Positions 21,967 through 30,212 of a stretch of 35,525 nucleotides of DNA are shown here, one piece after another. Position numbers and translations under genes: made by a program. Origin of the DNA: Firmicutes bacterium UBA5389 (GTDB lineage: Bacteria; Bacillota; DTU025); contig DHON01000066.1 of NCBI GenBank assembly GCA_002409965.1, positions 1 through 35,525 on the forward strand. Reading direction: 5' to 3'. The notes below the pieces were generated by a model, which saw nothing but the letters and a program-made list of their open reading frames with translations, ran no database searches and had not been told where the DNA came from. How positions within the stretch are numbered: the stretch's first letter is position 1; each line of letters starts with the position of its first letter.

Positions 21967-23727
21967 GTGGACTTTGACGTGATCGTAGTTGGACTGGGCC
22001 ACGCCGGGTGCGAGGCTGCGCTCGCTTGCGCGCGGATGGGTTGCTCAACTCTCGGCCTTACTGTAAGCATGGACAACGTTGCCCAGATGTCGTGTAACCC
22101 GTCGATCGGCGGACCCGCAAAGGGCCAGTTGGTCCGGGAGATAGATGCTCTTGGCGGGGAGATGGCTCTGGCAGCCGACGAGACCTTCATGCAGACACGG
22201 ATGCTCAATACGTCCAAGGGTCCTGCGGTCAGGGCTATCCGGGCGCAGATCGATAAGGTTGAGTATCAGACGCGCATGAGGGCGGCGCTGGAGAGCCAGC
22301 CTGATCTCGTGCTCAGGCAGGCGATGGTTGCAGGTCTCGCAGTCCATGATGGGATGGTCGCCGGCGTGATCACCGATTTGGGTGAGATATCGGCTCGCGC
22401 AGTTATTCTGGCGACAGGCACTTACCTAGGAGGGCGTGTGTACATGGGGGAACTCAGCTACGAGTCGGGCCCTGATCGGATGCCGCCATCCATTGGATTG
22501 GGCAAAGACCTGCGCAGGCTGGGTTTCACTATTCACCGTTTCAAGACAGGCACTCCTGCGCGGGTCGATGGGCGAAGCATCGATCGCTCGAAGATGGTTC
22601 CTCAGCCGGGGGAGGACCTGCCATACGGATTCTCGTTTCTTCGAAAGCCCGCTCCCAGGGAGCAGTTGTGTTGCTGGGCCACATGGACCAACGAGCGAAC
22701 GCATGAGGCGATAAGGAGGAACCTGCACCGCGCGCCCATGTACACTGGGGCGATAACCGGCACGGGCCCGCGCTACTGCCCGGCTATAGAGACCAAGATT
22801 GTGCGTTTTCCGGAACGTCCACGTCATCAGGTCTATGTCGAACCTCAGGGCAGACGGACAGGGGAGATGTACGTAGCGGGTGTTTCCACCAGTTTCCCGG
22901 TGGATGTGCAAGAGGAGATGCTGAGGACCATACCAGGCCTGGAGCACGCGCACATCGTAAGGTATGGATATGCGATTGAATACGATTGCGTCGATCCTAC
23001 TCAGCTTCTCCCCACACTGGAAGCCATTGCAGTGCGCGGGCTGTACTGCGCTGGACAGATCAACGGCACTTCCGGATACGAAGAAGCAGCGGCTCAAGGG
23101 CTGGTGGCCGGCATCAACGCGGCGATGAGCGTTGTGCGGCCCGGTGCGGAACGCTTCGTTCTCGACAGGTCCGAGGCCTACATTGGCGTGCTCATAGACG
23201 ACCTTGTCTCCAAGGGGTCTGACGAGCCCTATCGACTCATGACGGCCAGAGCCGAGTACAGACTTCTCCTGAGGCAGGACAATGCGGATCTCCGGCTAAC
23301 GCCCAGAGGCCGGGATGTGCGACTTGTCGATGATGAGAGGTGGAGCAGCTTCAACGAACGATGCAGAGCCATCGATCTGGAGCGAGGAGGCGAGACTCTC
23401 CCCTCCTCGCTCCAAGGCTACGCCGATGGCGCGATGGAGCAGGTGGCCATCGAGACCCGCTTTGCCGGCTATATTGCCAAGCAAGAGAAGCAGGTACAGG
23501 AGTTTAGGAAACTGGAGCAGTGGACGATTCCTGACGACATTGACTACGGGTCTCTGGCAAGGCTATCTCGAGAGGCCAGGGAGCGTCTCGCTCAGGTAAG
23601 GCCTCTGTCAGTCGGCCAGGCCACGCGAGTTTCGGGCGTATCGCCAGCAGACGTCATGGCCCTGACGGTCCACTTGAGAGAGATGGCCCGGGCTGGCCGG
23701 AAAGCGGAGGGAGGCTGCAATGCCTGA
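21967..23727 (+). CDS. mnmG: tRNA modification enzyme MnmG (GidA)
   Basis: The FAD-dependent partner of MnmE. The 586-residue protein has the FAD site DVIVVGLGHAGCEAALA, the CNPSIGGPAKGQLVREID motif, TGTYLGG, PRYCPAIETKI with the conserved Cys, and the C-terminal SREARERLAQVRPLSVGQA. It is somewhat shorter than the usual 620-630 residues, with the missing part seemingly in the tail. GTG 21967 comes 25 bases after mnmE; its ribosome binding site is weak. Its end overlaps rsmG by 8 bases. Confidence 0.97.
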   Translation: MDFDVIVVGLGHAGCEAALACARMGCSTLGLTVSMDNVAQMSCNPSIGGPAKGQLVREIDALGGEMALAADETFMQTRMLNTSKGPAVRAIRAQIDKVEYQTRMRAALESQPDLVLRQAMVAGLAVHDGMVAGVITDLGEISARAVILATGTYLGGRVYMGELSYESGPDRMPPSIGLGKDLRRLGFTIHRFKTGTPARVDGRSIDRSKMVPQPGEDLPYGFSFLRKPAPREQLCCWATWTNERTHEAIRRNLHRAPMYTGAITGTGPRYCPAIETKIVRFPERPRHQVYVEPQGRRTGEMYVAGVSTSFPVDVQEEMLRTIPGLEHAHIVRYGYAIEYDCVDPTQLLPTLEAIAVRGLYCAGQINGTSGYEEAAAQGLVAGINAAMSVVRPGAERFVLDRSEAYIGVLIDDLVSKGSDEPYRLMTARAEYRLLLRQDNADLRLTPRGRDVRLVDDERWSSFNERCRAIDLERGGETLPSSLQGYADGAMEQVAIETRFAGYIAKQEKQVQEFRKLEQWTIPDDIDYGSLARLSREARERLAQVRPLSVGQATRVSGVSPADVMALTVHLREMARAGRKAEGGCNA

Positions 23728-24496
23728 TAGACGTGACAGCGCGGGCACGCTCTTCCGCGAGACTTTGGAGAGGTCGGCTCGGGAGCTGGGTGTGCAGGTT
23801 GACCGCAGGCAGCTGGACATGTTCTGCACCTACAAGGAACTACTGATTGAGGCGAACAGGGCAGTGAATCTGACATCCATCACTGAGGAAGCGGAGGTAG
23901 CCGTTAAGCATTTCGCCGACTCACTCACTTGCCTGCTCGCGGCCGACATGCGCGATGTGGCCAGTCTTGTGGATGTGGGAACCGGGGCCGGCTTTCCGGG
24001 ATTGGTGCTGAAGATAATGAACCCTGGTGCCAGAGTGCTTCTCGTGGACAGCGTAAGGAAGAAGGTCGACTTCGTGCGCGAGGTCTGCATTGTGCTGGGC
24101 CTATCACACGTGGAAGCTGTGCATGCGCGGGCCGAGGAACTTGGTAGGTACCCTCGGTATAGGGAGAAGTTCGCGCTTGCGGTGGCCCGTGGCGTGAGCA
24201 GCCTGGCGCCTCTTGCTGAATGTTGTCTGCCGCTTGTGCGACTGGGCGGGTTGTTTGTTGCGATGAAGGGGCCCAAAGTGACGGAGGAGATGGTGTCGGG
24301 CGCTCGCGCAGTGGCTGCTCTGGGAGGCGGAGAACTCAGTACACACCAACTCGAACTGCCGTTTGGGGCGGGAACACGGGTGTTGGTGAGCGCGACGAAA
24401 CAGAGGAGTACGCCTCGCCAGTATCCTAGGAGGCCGGGGGTGCCCGAGAAGCATCCGATTGGCGGCGCTGGCGCTACCCGCAAATCACCCGGGTGA
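23720..24496 (+). CDS. rsmG: 16S rRNA (guanine-N7) methyltransferase RsmG (GidB)
   Basis: RsmG methylates G527 of 16S rRNA using S-adenosylmethionine. The 258-residue protein has the helical N-terminus, VNLTSITE, the SAM-binding LVDVGTGAGFPGLVLK, VLLVDSVRKKVDF, and AVARGVSSLAPLAE. The C-terminal 35 residues form a basic Pro/Arg/Gly-rich tail beyond the core. GGAGG lies eight bases before ATG 23720. In B. subtilis noc follows; here only 84 bases separate it from parA and noc is absent. Confidence 0.95.
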   Translation: MPDRRDSAGTLFRETLERSARELGVQVDRRQLDMFCTYKELLIEANRAVNLTSITEEAEVAVKHFADSLTCLLAADMRDVASLVDVGTGAGFPGLVLKIMNPGARVLLVDSVRKKVDFVREVCIVLGLSHVEAVHARAEELGRYPRYREKFALAVARGVSSLAPLAECCLPLVRLGGLFVAMKGPKVTEEMVSGARAVAALGGGELSTHQLELPFGAGTRVLVSATKQRSTPRQYPRRPGVPEKHPIGGAGATRKSPG

Positions 24497-24580
24497 GGGC
24501 CGCACAACCAGCCTTTCAGGTGAAGGACATTGCCGAAGTGCGGAGAAGTCTAGCACAGTATGTTAGGGGGGAACACCGCA

Positions 24581-25348
24581 TTGGGCAGGGTTATCGCAGT
24601 GGTCAACCAGAAGGGCGGCACGGCCAAGACCACAACAGCCGTCAACCTCAGCGCTTACCTGGCCATGGCAGGCCGGCGGGTCTTGCTCGTCGACATGGAT
24701 CCTCAGGGCAACGCCACCTCGGGTCTTGGGATCGCCAAGCGCGACGTGGAAACCTGCATATATCGAGTGCTGATTGACGAGGCGCCAATCGGCGAAGCAA
24801 CTGTGCGCTCGACCGTTCAGGGCCTGGATGTTGTGCCGGCCACACTCGACCTGGCGGGCGCGGAAATCGAGCTGGTCAGTGTCATTTCCCGGGAGCATCG
24901 ATTGCGTGCCGCGATACAGCCCGTCCGTGCAGCCTACGATTACGTGCTGGTGGACTGTCCTCCTTCACTAGGACTCCTCACGATAAACGCCCTTACTGCA
25001 GCCGATTCCGTGCTGGTGCCCATACAGTGCGAGTACTACGCACTGGAGGGCGTTAGTCAGCTGATGCGCACGGTTGACCTGGTCCGGCACCATCTCAACC
25101 CTGGGCTTGAGATGGAGGGGATCGTGCTTACAATGTACGATTCCAGAACCAACCTTTCGCAACAGGTGGCTGACGACGTGAAGGCTCATATGGGCGACCG
25201 TGTGTTTCGGGCCGTGATTCCGCGAAACGTGAGGCTCAGCGAGGCTCCAAGCTATGGCCTCCCCATTTCGTTATACGATGATAGGTCCAAGGGAGCTGAG
25301 GCCTACCGGGACCTTGCAGCAGAAGTAATGCAGCGGGAGGGGGCGTAG
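24581..25348 (+). CDS. parA: Chromosome partitioning ATPase ParA (Soj)
   Basis: ParA/Soj acts with ParB-parS in origin segregation and controls DnaA in B. subtilis. The 255-residue protein has a deviant Walker A, NQKGGTAKTTTAVNLSAYLA, with Ala where most ParA proteins have Gly (KGGVGKT), then VLLVDMDPQGNATSGLG and VLVDCPPSLGLLT. The TTG at 24581 is preferred because AGGGGGG lies nine bases upstream and the product begins GRVIAVVNQKGG as in relatives; an ATG at 24560 is the alternative. parB follows after two bases. Confidence 0.95.
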   Translation: MGRVIAVVNQKGGTAKTTTAVNLSAYLAMAGRRVLLVDMDPQGNATSGLGIAKRDVETCIYRVLIDEAPIGEATVRSTVQGLDVVPATLDLAGAEIELVSVISREHRLRAAIQPVRAAYDYVLVDCPPSLGLLTINALTAADSVLVPIQCEYYALEGVSQLMRTVDLVRHHLNPGLEMEGIVLTMYDSRTNLSQQVADDVKAHMGDRVFRAVIPRNVRLSEAPSYGLPISLYDDRSKGAEAYRDLAAEVMQREGA

Positions 25349-25350
25349 GG

Positions 25351-26220
25351 ATGGCCGCGAAACCAAGAGGACTGGGCAAAGGCCTGAGCGCCATCATAGG
25401 AGCGGACACCGTAGGCGAGGTCGTCGATAGGTCCCGGGGAGTGGAGATACCCATCGACCGACTCTCTTCTAACCCATTTCAGCCTCGAAGGTCCTTTGCA
25501 GACGAGAGCATTCAGCAACTGGCCGAATCGATAAGGCTTCATGGTATTCTGCAGCCAGTCGTAGTCAGGCCAGCAGGGGACGGCTATCAACTGATAGCCG
25601 GCGAGCGCCGCTGGCGGGCGGCCCAGATCGTCGGGCTGCCCAAGATTCCGGCAATCGTTAGAGAACTCGACGATTCCGGCATGGTGCAAGTCGCCCTCAT
25701 AGAGAACCTTCAGAGAGAGGACCTGAACCCGATTGAAGAGGCTCTGGCTTATCGAAAGCTGATGGGCGAGTTCAAGATGACTCAGGAGCAGCTGTCGAAG
25801 AGCATAGGCAGGAGTCGACCTGTGATTGCGAACACAGTGCGACTCCTCAACCTTCCGGCAGAGATACAGAATCACGTGGAGGAGAAAAGGCTGAGCGAAG
25901 GGCACGCCCGGTGTCTTCTTGCCATCTCAGATGAGGCTCTTCAGCTGAAGGTTGCCGCCAAGATCATCGCGGATGGGCTAAACGTGCGGCAGGCGGAGGA
26001 GCTTGTCAAAGTGATTACGCAGAATGTTTCACGTGAAACAATCCGACAAAGGACAGCCAGTGAGGACCCGGACGCAGCCCACCTGGCACAGCGTCTCAGC
26101 GAGAAGCTAGGCACTAAGGTGAAGTTGTCCGGCTCAGCCAGCAAGGGCAGACTCGAAATCGCTTACTACTCGCCAGACGACTTGGATCGGATTCTCGAGA
26201 TCATTTTGGGCCGCGAGTAA
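25351..26220 (+). CDS. parB: Chromosome partitioning protein ParB (Spo0J)
   Basis: ParB binds parS, clamps on DNA using CTP and recruits SMC condensin. The 289-residue protein has the N-terminal RGLGKGLSAII (ParA-interacting), the GERRWRAAQIVG CTP-binding motif, LIENLQREDLNPIEEA, the helix-turn-helix (TQEQLSKSIGRSRPVIANT), and a C-terminal dimerisation domain. A perfect parS site lies inside the reading frame and encodes NVSRET. The stop codon lies in the loop of a GC-rich hairpin. Confidence 0.97.
   Translation: MAAKPRGLGKGLSAIIGADTVGEVVDRSRGVEIPIDRLSSNPFQPRRSFADESIQQLAESIRLHGILQPVVVRPAGDGYQLIAGERRWRAAQIVGLPKIPAIVRELDDSGMVQVALIENLQREDLNPIEEALAYRKLMGEFKMTQEQLSKSIGRSRPVIANTVRLLNLPAEIQNHVEEKRLSEGHARCLLAISDEALQLKVAAKIIADGLNVRQAEELVKVITQNVSRETIRQRTASEDPDAAHLAQRLSEKLGTKVKLSGSASKGRLEIAYYSPDDLDRILEIILGRE
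26025..26040. promoter_or_regulatory. parS: parS centromere site inside parB
   Basis: TGTTTCACGTGAAACA is identical to the site at 20498. It lies within the parB coding region, encoding the residues NVSRET between the helix-turn-helix and C-terminal domains. A parS site within spo0J is also known in B. subtilis. Confidence 0.95.
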
Positions 26221-26230
26221 CCGCGGCCCA
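26207..26230 (+). terminator. GC-rich hairpin around the parB stop codon
   Basis: Nine-base arms TGGGCCGCG and CGCGGCCCA enclose the loop AGTAAC, which contains the TAA stop. There is no T-run afterwards, so it is not a classical terminator; it could protect or pause the parAB transcript end. Confidence 0.45.
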
Positions 26231-26287
26231 CCGCACTACGCTTCGCGTTGGAGGGGGGACCGAGGCCTTGCGAGGCCGCAGAGAGGT

Positions 26288-26806
26288 ATGGACATAGTAA
26301 GTCTATTCTATCTAGCAGAAAGCCGGGAAGGCGTGATCATTGGCATTCTTTCTATGGTTCTGCTGGTCGCCATAGTCGTGTTCATCATAGCTTCGTCCAG
26401 ATCCAGGCGTTTGGAGACACGGTACCGTGTCCTTCTCGGTAACGCTGAAGGCAAGGACGCAGAGTCGCTGCTACTCGACTACATAGCGCGCACCAATGCA
26501 CTTACAGCGCAGCTAGAACGTACGCAGAGCGACCTGGCCGACCTTGAGGACGTTTGTCGGGGGCATGTACAGAAGGTGGGAATCCTGCGCTACAACGCGT
26601 TTGAGGATATAGGCGGAGAGCAGAGCTTCTCCGTTGCGCTCCTTGACGCCGGCGCGAACGGCATCGTAATAAGCGGATTGTGTGCCAGGGACGAGACTAG
26701 GGTCTATGCCAAACCGGTAAGGGCAGGACACTCGACACACAATCTGTCCGATGAGGAAATCACAGCTATAGCTCGCGCAATAGAAGGATACTCAGGGGCA
26801 CGCTGA
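26288..26806 (+). CDS. DUF4446 family membrane-anchored protein
   Basis: The 172-residue protein has one N-terminal transmembrane helix (about residues 16-34, VIIGILSMVLLVAIVVFII), a coiled helical stretch (NALTAQLERTQSDLADLE), and then the conserved DUF4446 core: RYNAFEDIGGEQSFSVALLD, GIVISGLCARDETRVYAKP, and a final DEEITAIARAIE. The family is common next to parB in clostridia and has no established function. It probably sits on the cytoplasmic membrane near the origin genes. Its start is close behind GAGAGG. Confidence 0.85.
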   Translation: MDIVSLFYLAESREGVIIGILSMVLLVAIVVFIIASSRSRRLETRYRVLLGNAEGKDAESLLLDYIARTNALTAQLERTQSDLADLEDVCRGHVQKVGILRYNAFEDIGGEQSFSVALLDAGANGIVISGLCARDETRVYAKPVRAGHSTHNLSDEEITAIARAIEGYSGAR

Positions 26807-27015
26807 GGAAAAGCGAGAATGTCGGCAGGAATTCGTGTGAATGAGTAGAATGGACAATGATGGCGAAGTATACCTGCAATCGCGCCGGAGTTCAGACCAG
26901 TAGGCTTGAAAGAGATGTAGCACACGCATGGCCTGGCACGTACTGGCCATGCTATTCACACACAGGCAATCAGCCATAGGGTTGCCCATGCCATGGCGGC
27001 AACACACGAATTGCC

Positions 27016-28146
27016 TTGAAGGGGGGAAGTGCCGCACTCTTCCCCGCGCCCGGAAACAATGGGATTTCCAGCGGCACGTTTCTGGTGACACTCAAATTGT
27101 TCCCGAGGGTCCCTCCACGCAAACGCCGTGGATCGCTCACCCTGATGGCCATCCCGTCTTCGGGCGGGCCGCCCAAGTCAATAGGCATTCCGTTTCTAGT
27201 TCTTCGCGTTGGCTTGCCAATCGCGATCGGACTGGCGATTTTCCTGCTTGGATCGTATCTATATATGACGCACGGCGTGGTTCAGCTGGCCCAGGATAGG
27301 GAGTCAAAGGGCGCGACGATCCAGGAGCTTCTCAAGGAGAATGAAGTGCTCAAGAAGGAGAAGGACGAGCGCCTTGCGCAGCTTGAAGCACTGACTGACA
27401 AGACCAGCAAGCTCGCTGCCGCGGTTGAGCAAGTAGTTGACGAAAACGCCGAAATCTGGGGTATCGTGAAGGGTACCGGCCCAGCCAAGAAAACATCGTC
27501 CGGTTCGCCCTCCGCTGAAAGAGGCGCGACATCACGTGGAGGCGACCCGGGGGCGGACAGGGGCATGCCGGTGGTGGGGTTGTCTGATGCTGTTCCTGGA
27601 TCTGAACAGGACGTGCGTGCGACCGCGTGTCTCAGCGAGGACCAGCTGGCGGCCGCTGCCGCCGAAGAGCTGGCTGGGCTGCTCGAGCTCACCGGTTCAA
27701 TGCAGAAGGACATGTCGAGTCTGCGGTCTTCGGCGATGCAATACCGCAACAGGATCGATCACACGCCGTCAATTGAGCCCGTCAAGGGGACAATCAGGTC
27801 GGGTTTTGGCAACAGACTCCACCCGATTCTGCGGGTCACGCGTCTTCACGAAGGCGTAGACATAGCGGCATCACGTGGTACTCCCATAGTGGCTACGGCG
27901 GACGGCGTTGTTACCAAGGCGGGGTGGGTTGGCAGCTACGGAAATGCCGTTGAGATCTCTCACGGGTACGGAATATCGACCTTCTATGCACACAACTCAC
28001 GCAATGCGGTGAAGGCCGGCACGGCTGTGAAAAAGGGTCAGGTCATTGCCTACGTGGGCAGCACCGGGCTGAGCACTGGACCTCATGTGCACTACGAGGT
28101 GCGCGTCAACAAGCGTCCGGTGAACCCGTCTTCTTACATGAAGTAG
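27016..28146 (+). CDS. M23 family peptidase (LytM-type), membrane anchored
   Basis: M23 zinc peptidases cut peptidoglycan cross-bridges. The domain is at about residues 255-376, with HEGVDIAASRGTPIVATADG (metal His and Asp) and HVHYEVRVNKRPVNP (HxH). Before it are a transmembrane segment (about 59-80), a coiled coil (SKGATIQELLKENEVLKKEK) and a low-complexity linker. The start is uncertain: TTG 27016 lacks a ribosome binding site, and homologous-looking sequence begins near residue 38, so a GTG at 27085 or TTG at 27097 could be the true start. The 209 bases before it hold nothing I can support. A bactofilin gene follows 39 bases later, a pair seen in many bacteria. Confidence 0.85.
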   Translation: MKGGSAALFPAPGNNGISSGTFLVTLKLFPRVPPRKRRGSLTLMAIPSSGGPPKSIGIPFLVLRVGLPIAIGLAIFLLGSYLYMTHGVVQLAQDRESKGATIQELLKENEVLKKEKDERLAQLEALTDKTSKLAAAVEQVVDENAEIWGIVKGTGPAKKTSSGSPSAERGATSRGGDPGADRGMPVVGLSDAVPGSEQDVRATACLSEDQLAAAAAEELAGLLELTGSMQKDMSSLRSSAMQYRNRIDHTPSIEPVKGTIRSGFGNRLHPILRVTRLHEGVDIAASRGTPIVATADGVVTKAGWVGSYGNAVEISHGYGISTFYAHNSRNAVKAGTAVKKGQVIAYVGSTGLSTGPHVHYEVRVNKRPVNPSSYMK

Positions 28147-28185
28147 CAGATAGGCAGACTACCCGGCGGAAGGGATGGGGCGTCG

Positions 28186-28605
28186 ATGTTCCGAAGGAAC
28201 AAAGAGCTGGCTTCAGGTGATAGGAAGGTGGACACTTACATTGGCAAGGGGGCCAAGGTCCAGGGCACGCTGAGCGTGTCGGGCACTGTGCGAGTCGATG
28301 GATTTGTAGACGGAGTCATGGAAGCGGAGAAGGACGTGATCATCGGCGAAGGCGGCCTGGTGACTGCGTCGATCTCGGCTGTGAATGTGACTGTGGCGGG
28401 AGAGCTGAGAGGCAATGTCGAGGCCTCGGGCCGACTCGAGATTGCCCGGACGGGCAAGGTCCTCGGCGATGTAGCCATCGCATCGTTCGTCGTTGAGGAG
28501 GGGGCTGCTTTTCTGGGCAAGTGCGAGATGCTGGAGAGCGGCGCACGAAAGCCAGGTGCGTGGTCGGAGCCTGTGGACAGCGATGCGCCAGGCGCCAGCG
28601 AGTGA
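28186..28605 (+). CDS. Bactofilin (polymer-forming cytoskeletal protein)
   Basis: The 139-residue protein has the right-handed beta-helix pattern of bactofilins: DTYIGKGAKVQGTLSVSGTV, then VDGFVDGVMEAEKDVIIGEG, VTVAGELRGNVEASGRLEI and VLGDVAIASFVVEEGAAFLG, with flexible ends. Bactofilins self-assemble into filaments without nucleotide and often position peptidoglycan hydrolases; the neighbouring M23 peptidase fits that role. It also lies a few kilobases from parAB, and bactofilin-ParAB scaffolding is known from Myxococcus, so a link to origin placement is possible but inferred. Confidence 0.92.
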   Translation: MFRRNKELASGDRKVDTYIGKGAKVQGTLSVSGTVRVDGFVDGVMEAEKDVIIGEGGLVTASISAVNVTVAGELRGNVEASGRLEIARTGKVLGDVAIASFVVEEGAAFLGKCEMLESGARKPGAWSEPVDSDAPGASE

Positions 28606-28701
28606 CGAATTGGGTCCGCTATTTCCGGCGACGGCCATGCTGTGATGGAGCATACCGTTGCCTGTTGCTTTCTTGGGTTCCTACGGCTGGAGGAGTGAAC
28701 C

Positions 28702-29346
28702 ATGCGCTTTCATAGCCGAATCGAGGCTGGACGGGCTTTGGGGCAAGAGATGGCCGCCGGCGAGTGGGTCGACCCGCTGGTGCTGGCGCTTCCAAGAGGC
28801 GGAGTCCCCGTTGCCGAACACGTGGCCCATGCGATAGGCGCGCAACTAGACGTAATCATCTCCAGGAAGATAGGCGCGCCCTCCAATCCCGAGATGGCAA
28901 TAGGCGCCGTTGGGCCTGACGGCGACTTGGTGCTGGATCAACGTCTCATTCGTCTGCTGGGTGTGGACCGGGAGTATATCGATAAGGCAAGTTGCGCTCA
29001 ACTGGAAGAGATCCAGAGGAGGCTGTCGGCGTACCGAGGGACTCGTCCATCTCCCAGAGTCAGCGGCAGGGATACGATTCTGGTGGATGACGGAATCGCC
29101 ACTGGCTACACCGTATTGGCCGCGGCGCGCGGCCTCCGCCGCATGCGTCCGTCCCGGCTGGTAGTTGCGGCGCCGGTATGCCCTCCGGACACGTTTCACC
29201 GGCTACAGCAAGAGGTGGACATGGCCGTGAGCCTGGCGATTCCAGCAGACTTCGGCGCGGTAGGGGAGTTCTACGAGGACTTCACTCAGGTGCAAGATGC
29301 CGAGGTAATCAAGATCTTGGCCAGGTGGTGGGGAGGGCAGAGCTAG
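28702..29346 (+). CDS. Phosphoribosyltransferase-domain protein
   Basis: A 214-residue protein with the PRPP-binding loop TILVDDGIATGYTVLAAARG (acidic pair, then the GIATGYT turn) and an N-terminal ALPRGGVPVAEHVA segment, as in the broad PRTase family with a short flexible hood. The usual ligand base cannot be told: many members near cell-envelope genes are of unknown substrate. GGAGG lies eight bases before ATG 28702. It converges with yyaC, 44 bases away. Confidence 0.85.
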   Translation: MRFHSRIEAGRALGQEMAAGEWVDPLVLALPRGGVPVAEHVAHAIGAQLDVIISRKIGAPSNPEMAIGAVGPDGDLVLDQRLIRLLGVDREYIDKASCAQLEEIQRRLSAYRGTRPSPRVSGRDTILVDDGIATGYTVLAAARGLRRMRPSRLVVAAPVCPPDTFHRLQQEVDMAVSLAIPADFGAVGEFYEDFTQVQDAEVIKILARWWGGQS

Positions 29347-29390
29347 GCGCGCTGTGGGGGCATCAGCCTGGGCGGGCTGCGCGCACAGCG

Positions 29391-30005
29391 TCAAGCCGGA
29401 CCGTCGACGTATGCGATGACCCCGCGGGCTATGGCGTCCGCCATCTTCATTACCAGCGACAGCCGGGTATTTTGCAGCACCAGGTACTCCATGAATCCAC
29501 CCACGTTGACTACGCCAGTGATGTGAGCGTCTCCGATAGGCGGCAGTTCCTTATTGACACCCGCTCCGGGTTTGAGCGGGCCCTCGCCTACAGTGATGAA
29601 ACCGATGCTGCCCACTCGGCCCAGGCAGGCATCGACTGCAAGCACGTTCCTTGCTCCGGGCGCGGCGAGTTCCAGCTCCTCGATGGCGCCCCGTAGATTG
29701 CCTGCATGCACCGGTTCGTCAAGCGTCCCCACTACGCGGATGCGGTCGCGAACCAGTCGCCACTCCACCAATCTCGATCCGACCAGGGGGCCAAGTGCAT
29801 CACCCGTGGACCGGTCCGTACCGATGCATACCACGGTAAGCGGCTGGCGGCGCGCTCCCAGAGGACCGCCGAGACTGCCGGCGATTTCGCTTGCAAGCCA
29901 GGCGCTGAGGTTGGGGCGGTCTATGTGGGCCCGGATAGGCCCAGCCGAGGCATTCCTGAGGATAGCAGGACGGCCTTCATAGGAAGCATCAGGCTTGCTT
30001 TCCAC
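29391..30005 (-). CDS. yyaC: Sporulation protein YyaC (DUF1256)
   Basis: The 204-residue protein has the family core VVCIGTDRSTGDALGPLVGS, VVGTLDEPVHAGNL, VLAVDACLGRVGSIGFITVG, and GVVNVGGFMEYLVLQNTRL. YyaC is a Gpr-peptidase/hydrogenase-maturation-like protein found in endospore formers and lies near parB in B. subtilis too. GTG 30005 is chosen because AAAGGAGGT lies six bases upstream; the frame continues upstream to 30110. It is the only minus-strand gene right of the origin, suggesting its own, perhaps forespore-specific, promoter, which I could not identify with confidence. Confidence 0.92.
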   Translation of the reverse strand: MESKPDASYEGRPAILRNASAGPIRAHIDRPNLSAWLASEIAGSLGGPLGARRQPLTVVCIGTDRSTGDALGPLVGSRLVEWRLVRDRIRVVGTLDEPVHAGNLRGAIEELELAAPGARNVLAVDACLGRVGSIGFITVGEGPLKPGAGVNKELPPIGDAHITGVVNVGGFMEYLVLQNTRLSLVMKMADAIARGVIAYVDGPA

Positions 30006-30212
30006 GAGTAACCTCCTTTGACAATGGAGACGTCGGCGGTGCCGGCCGGACGCGCTAGTTGAAGTATATGAGCATGCATGGCCTTCTATGTGGGCCGGGT
30101 GTATGCGCACAACCGGGCAGGAATGTGCTATGCTCGTCTGGACGATGTCGATGAGGCGCGGCGACAGTCATAATCTGTTTGGTTCGTGTGCTATTGATAC
30201 TGCGGAGGCGGT

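Noticed and set aside
24497..24580. Search for a noc gene between rsmG and parA
   Set aside because: Only 84 bases, with no open frame of useful length; noc is absent from this place.
26928..27299. 123-residue frame before the M23 gene
   Set aside because: It overlaps the M23 frame, has no domain, and no ribosome binding site.
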